Origin: a virus
Length of the DNA: 22,293 nt
Direction: 5' to 3' (one strand)
Virus record (IMG/VR): IMGVR_UViG_3300034630_000006
Location: 1 to 22,293 of that record
The number at the start of each line of letters is the position of its first letter. The first letter of the stretch is position 1. This document shows positions 21,797 to 22,293 of this stretch, piece by piece. The position numbers were made by a program, and so were the translations under genes. The notes below the pieces were generated by a model. It was not told where the DNA came from, searched no databases, and worked only from the letters and a program-made list of their open reading frames with translations.

Positions 21797-21932
21797 CCTG
21801 GTCGGTGCCCACGGAGCCTCGGCGATCGACCAGCGCAAGATCGACCGGACGATCGTCGGCCTTTGCGCCGCGGACATCTGGACAAAGGCCGAATGCCGTA
21901 AACATGGGGGTCGTGACGATGTCGTCCGTTGA
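21675..21932 (+). CDS. o-spanin-like lipoprotein overlapping the i-spanin gene
   Basis: This frame starts inside the i-spanin gene (AAAGG upstream of the ATG at 21675) and extends 136 bases past its end. The 85-residue precursor has a short hydrophobic signal and a lipobox, MIPVLMLVAC with the lipidated Cys at 23, so the mature ~63-residue lipoprotein would sit in a membrane facing the periplasm. It ends with a compact part having two Cys (VGLCAADIWTKAECRKHGG). It is longer and less Pro-rich than classic Rz1, so the partner role is inferred from the nested position. The ATG at 21714 is a possible shorter start. Confidence 0.65.
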   Translation: MTPRTALTKSALNMIPVLMLVACGTSQPASVPGLRGVVGTDLVGAHGASAIDQRKIDRTIVGLCAADIWTKAECRKHGGRDDVVR

Positions 21933-22293
21933 AATCGACATCGTCGTTCATCGGCAGCTGGGAGAGCTTGTTGCCGGGATGCGTGCTCTGCAAGAGTCCA
22001 TCCATCGGGTCGAGGAAGGGGCAAGGCGGGCCGAGGACAAATCGGCCTTCAGTCATGCCGGCGTTCACAGACGCATGGACCAACTCGCCGACAGGGTCAG
22101 TGAGCTCGAAACCTCTGTCTCGGCGATCGGCTCGGATATCTCGGACATGAAACCTGTGACCGACGACGTCAGGCGGTGGAAGCTTATGGGGATCGGCGCC
22201 CTCGGCGTCACCGGCATTGCGGCGATGGCGCTGGGTGTCAGCTTTGCCGAGGCGATCCGGCGCCTCGTGTTTGTGATCGTGGGCAAAGGGTAG
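21919..22293 (+). CDS. DUF1515-like phage membrane protein
   Basis: From the ATG at 21919 (GGGGG upstream) the product is 124 residues: MSSVEIDIVVHRQLGELVAGMRALQESIHRVEEGARRAEDKS, then HRRMDQLADRVSELETSVSAIGSDISDMKPVTDDVRRWKLMGIGALGVTGIAAMALGVSFAEAIRRLVFVIVGKG. It has a charged coiled coil (about 10-75) and one C-terminal membrane helix. The DMKPVTDDVRRWKLMGIGALG string is what I recall from DUF1515 proteins of rhizobial prophages. Its start overlaps the lipoprotein gene by 14 bases, so it may belong to the lysis cassette; the actual role is unknown. An ATG at 21904 would add five residues. Confidence 0.8.
   Translation: MSSVEIDIVVHRQLGELVAGMRALQESIHRVEEGARRAEDKSAFSHAGVHRRMDQLADRVSELETSVSAIGSDISDMKPVTDDVRRWKLMGIGALGVTGIAAMALGVSFAEAIRRLVFVIVGKG

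Noticed and set aside
1-22293. tRNA genes, CRISPR arrays, IS elements, attachment sites, integrase
   Set aside because: No tRNA cloverleaf, regularly spaced repeats, transposase motifs or integrase motifs were seen on either strand; a small RNA gene could still be missed by eye.

Overview
The window reads as part of a temperate, short-tailed (podovirus-like) phage genome, most likely a prophage of a rhizobial alphaproteobacterium (Sinorhizobium/Rhizobium type). The host assignment rests on the high G+C, on the rhizobial flavour of several proteins (a DUF1515-type protein, an i-spanin of the rhizobial-phage type), and on operators of the alphaproteobacterial LexA form GTTC-N7-GTTC. No integrase, repressor or attachment site lies in the window, so the prophage state is inferred. 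All family assignments come from reading motifs; no database was searched.

Layout. 1-3058: the end of a portal-like gene, a tiny ORF, an M20 amidohydrolase that is out of place in a head operon, and a probable internal virion protein. 3161-5655: an accessory block with several genes on the minus strand (two small paralogous membrane proteins, a third membrane protein, a secreted protein), a small secreted Cys-rich protein and an unknown gene on the plus strand, and two copies of a near-identical 38-bp sequence that each carry a LexA-like box. 5810-8252: head genes (small ORF, scaffold, DUF5309-type major capsid). 8253-12745: a second accessory block inserted between the capsid gene and the connector genes. 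It holds a tail-lysozyme-domain protein, a secreted protein with three Cys-bracketed repeats, a dead fragment of a second capsid gene, and a membrane-anchored protein with one copy of the same domain. Both repeat-domain genes have a perfect LexA-type box inside the -35/-10 spacer of a candidate promoter. 12746-20501: a Rho-independent terminator, then closely packed or overlapping connector, tail hub, GNAT, S74-chaperone and tail-fibre genes. 20527-22293: a lysis cassette (GH19-type endolysin, holin-like protein, overlapping i-spanin and lipoprotein o-spanin) and a DUF1515-like membrane protein.

How it fits together. The core genes form a virion assembly and lysis programme read on the plus strand. 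Superimposed on it are accessory genes with their own promoters, several apparently under the host SOS repressor. Most of these products are predicted to be membrane-bound or exported. The strongest candidate for something undescribed is the set of SOS-box-controlled envelope proteins built on a ~120-140 residue Cys-to-Cys domain (three copies in one protein, one in the other), placed as two successive 'capsid 3' end - LexA promoter - domain gene' units.
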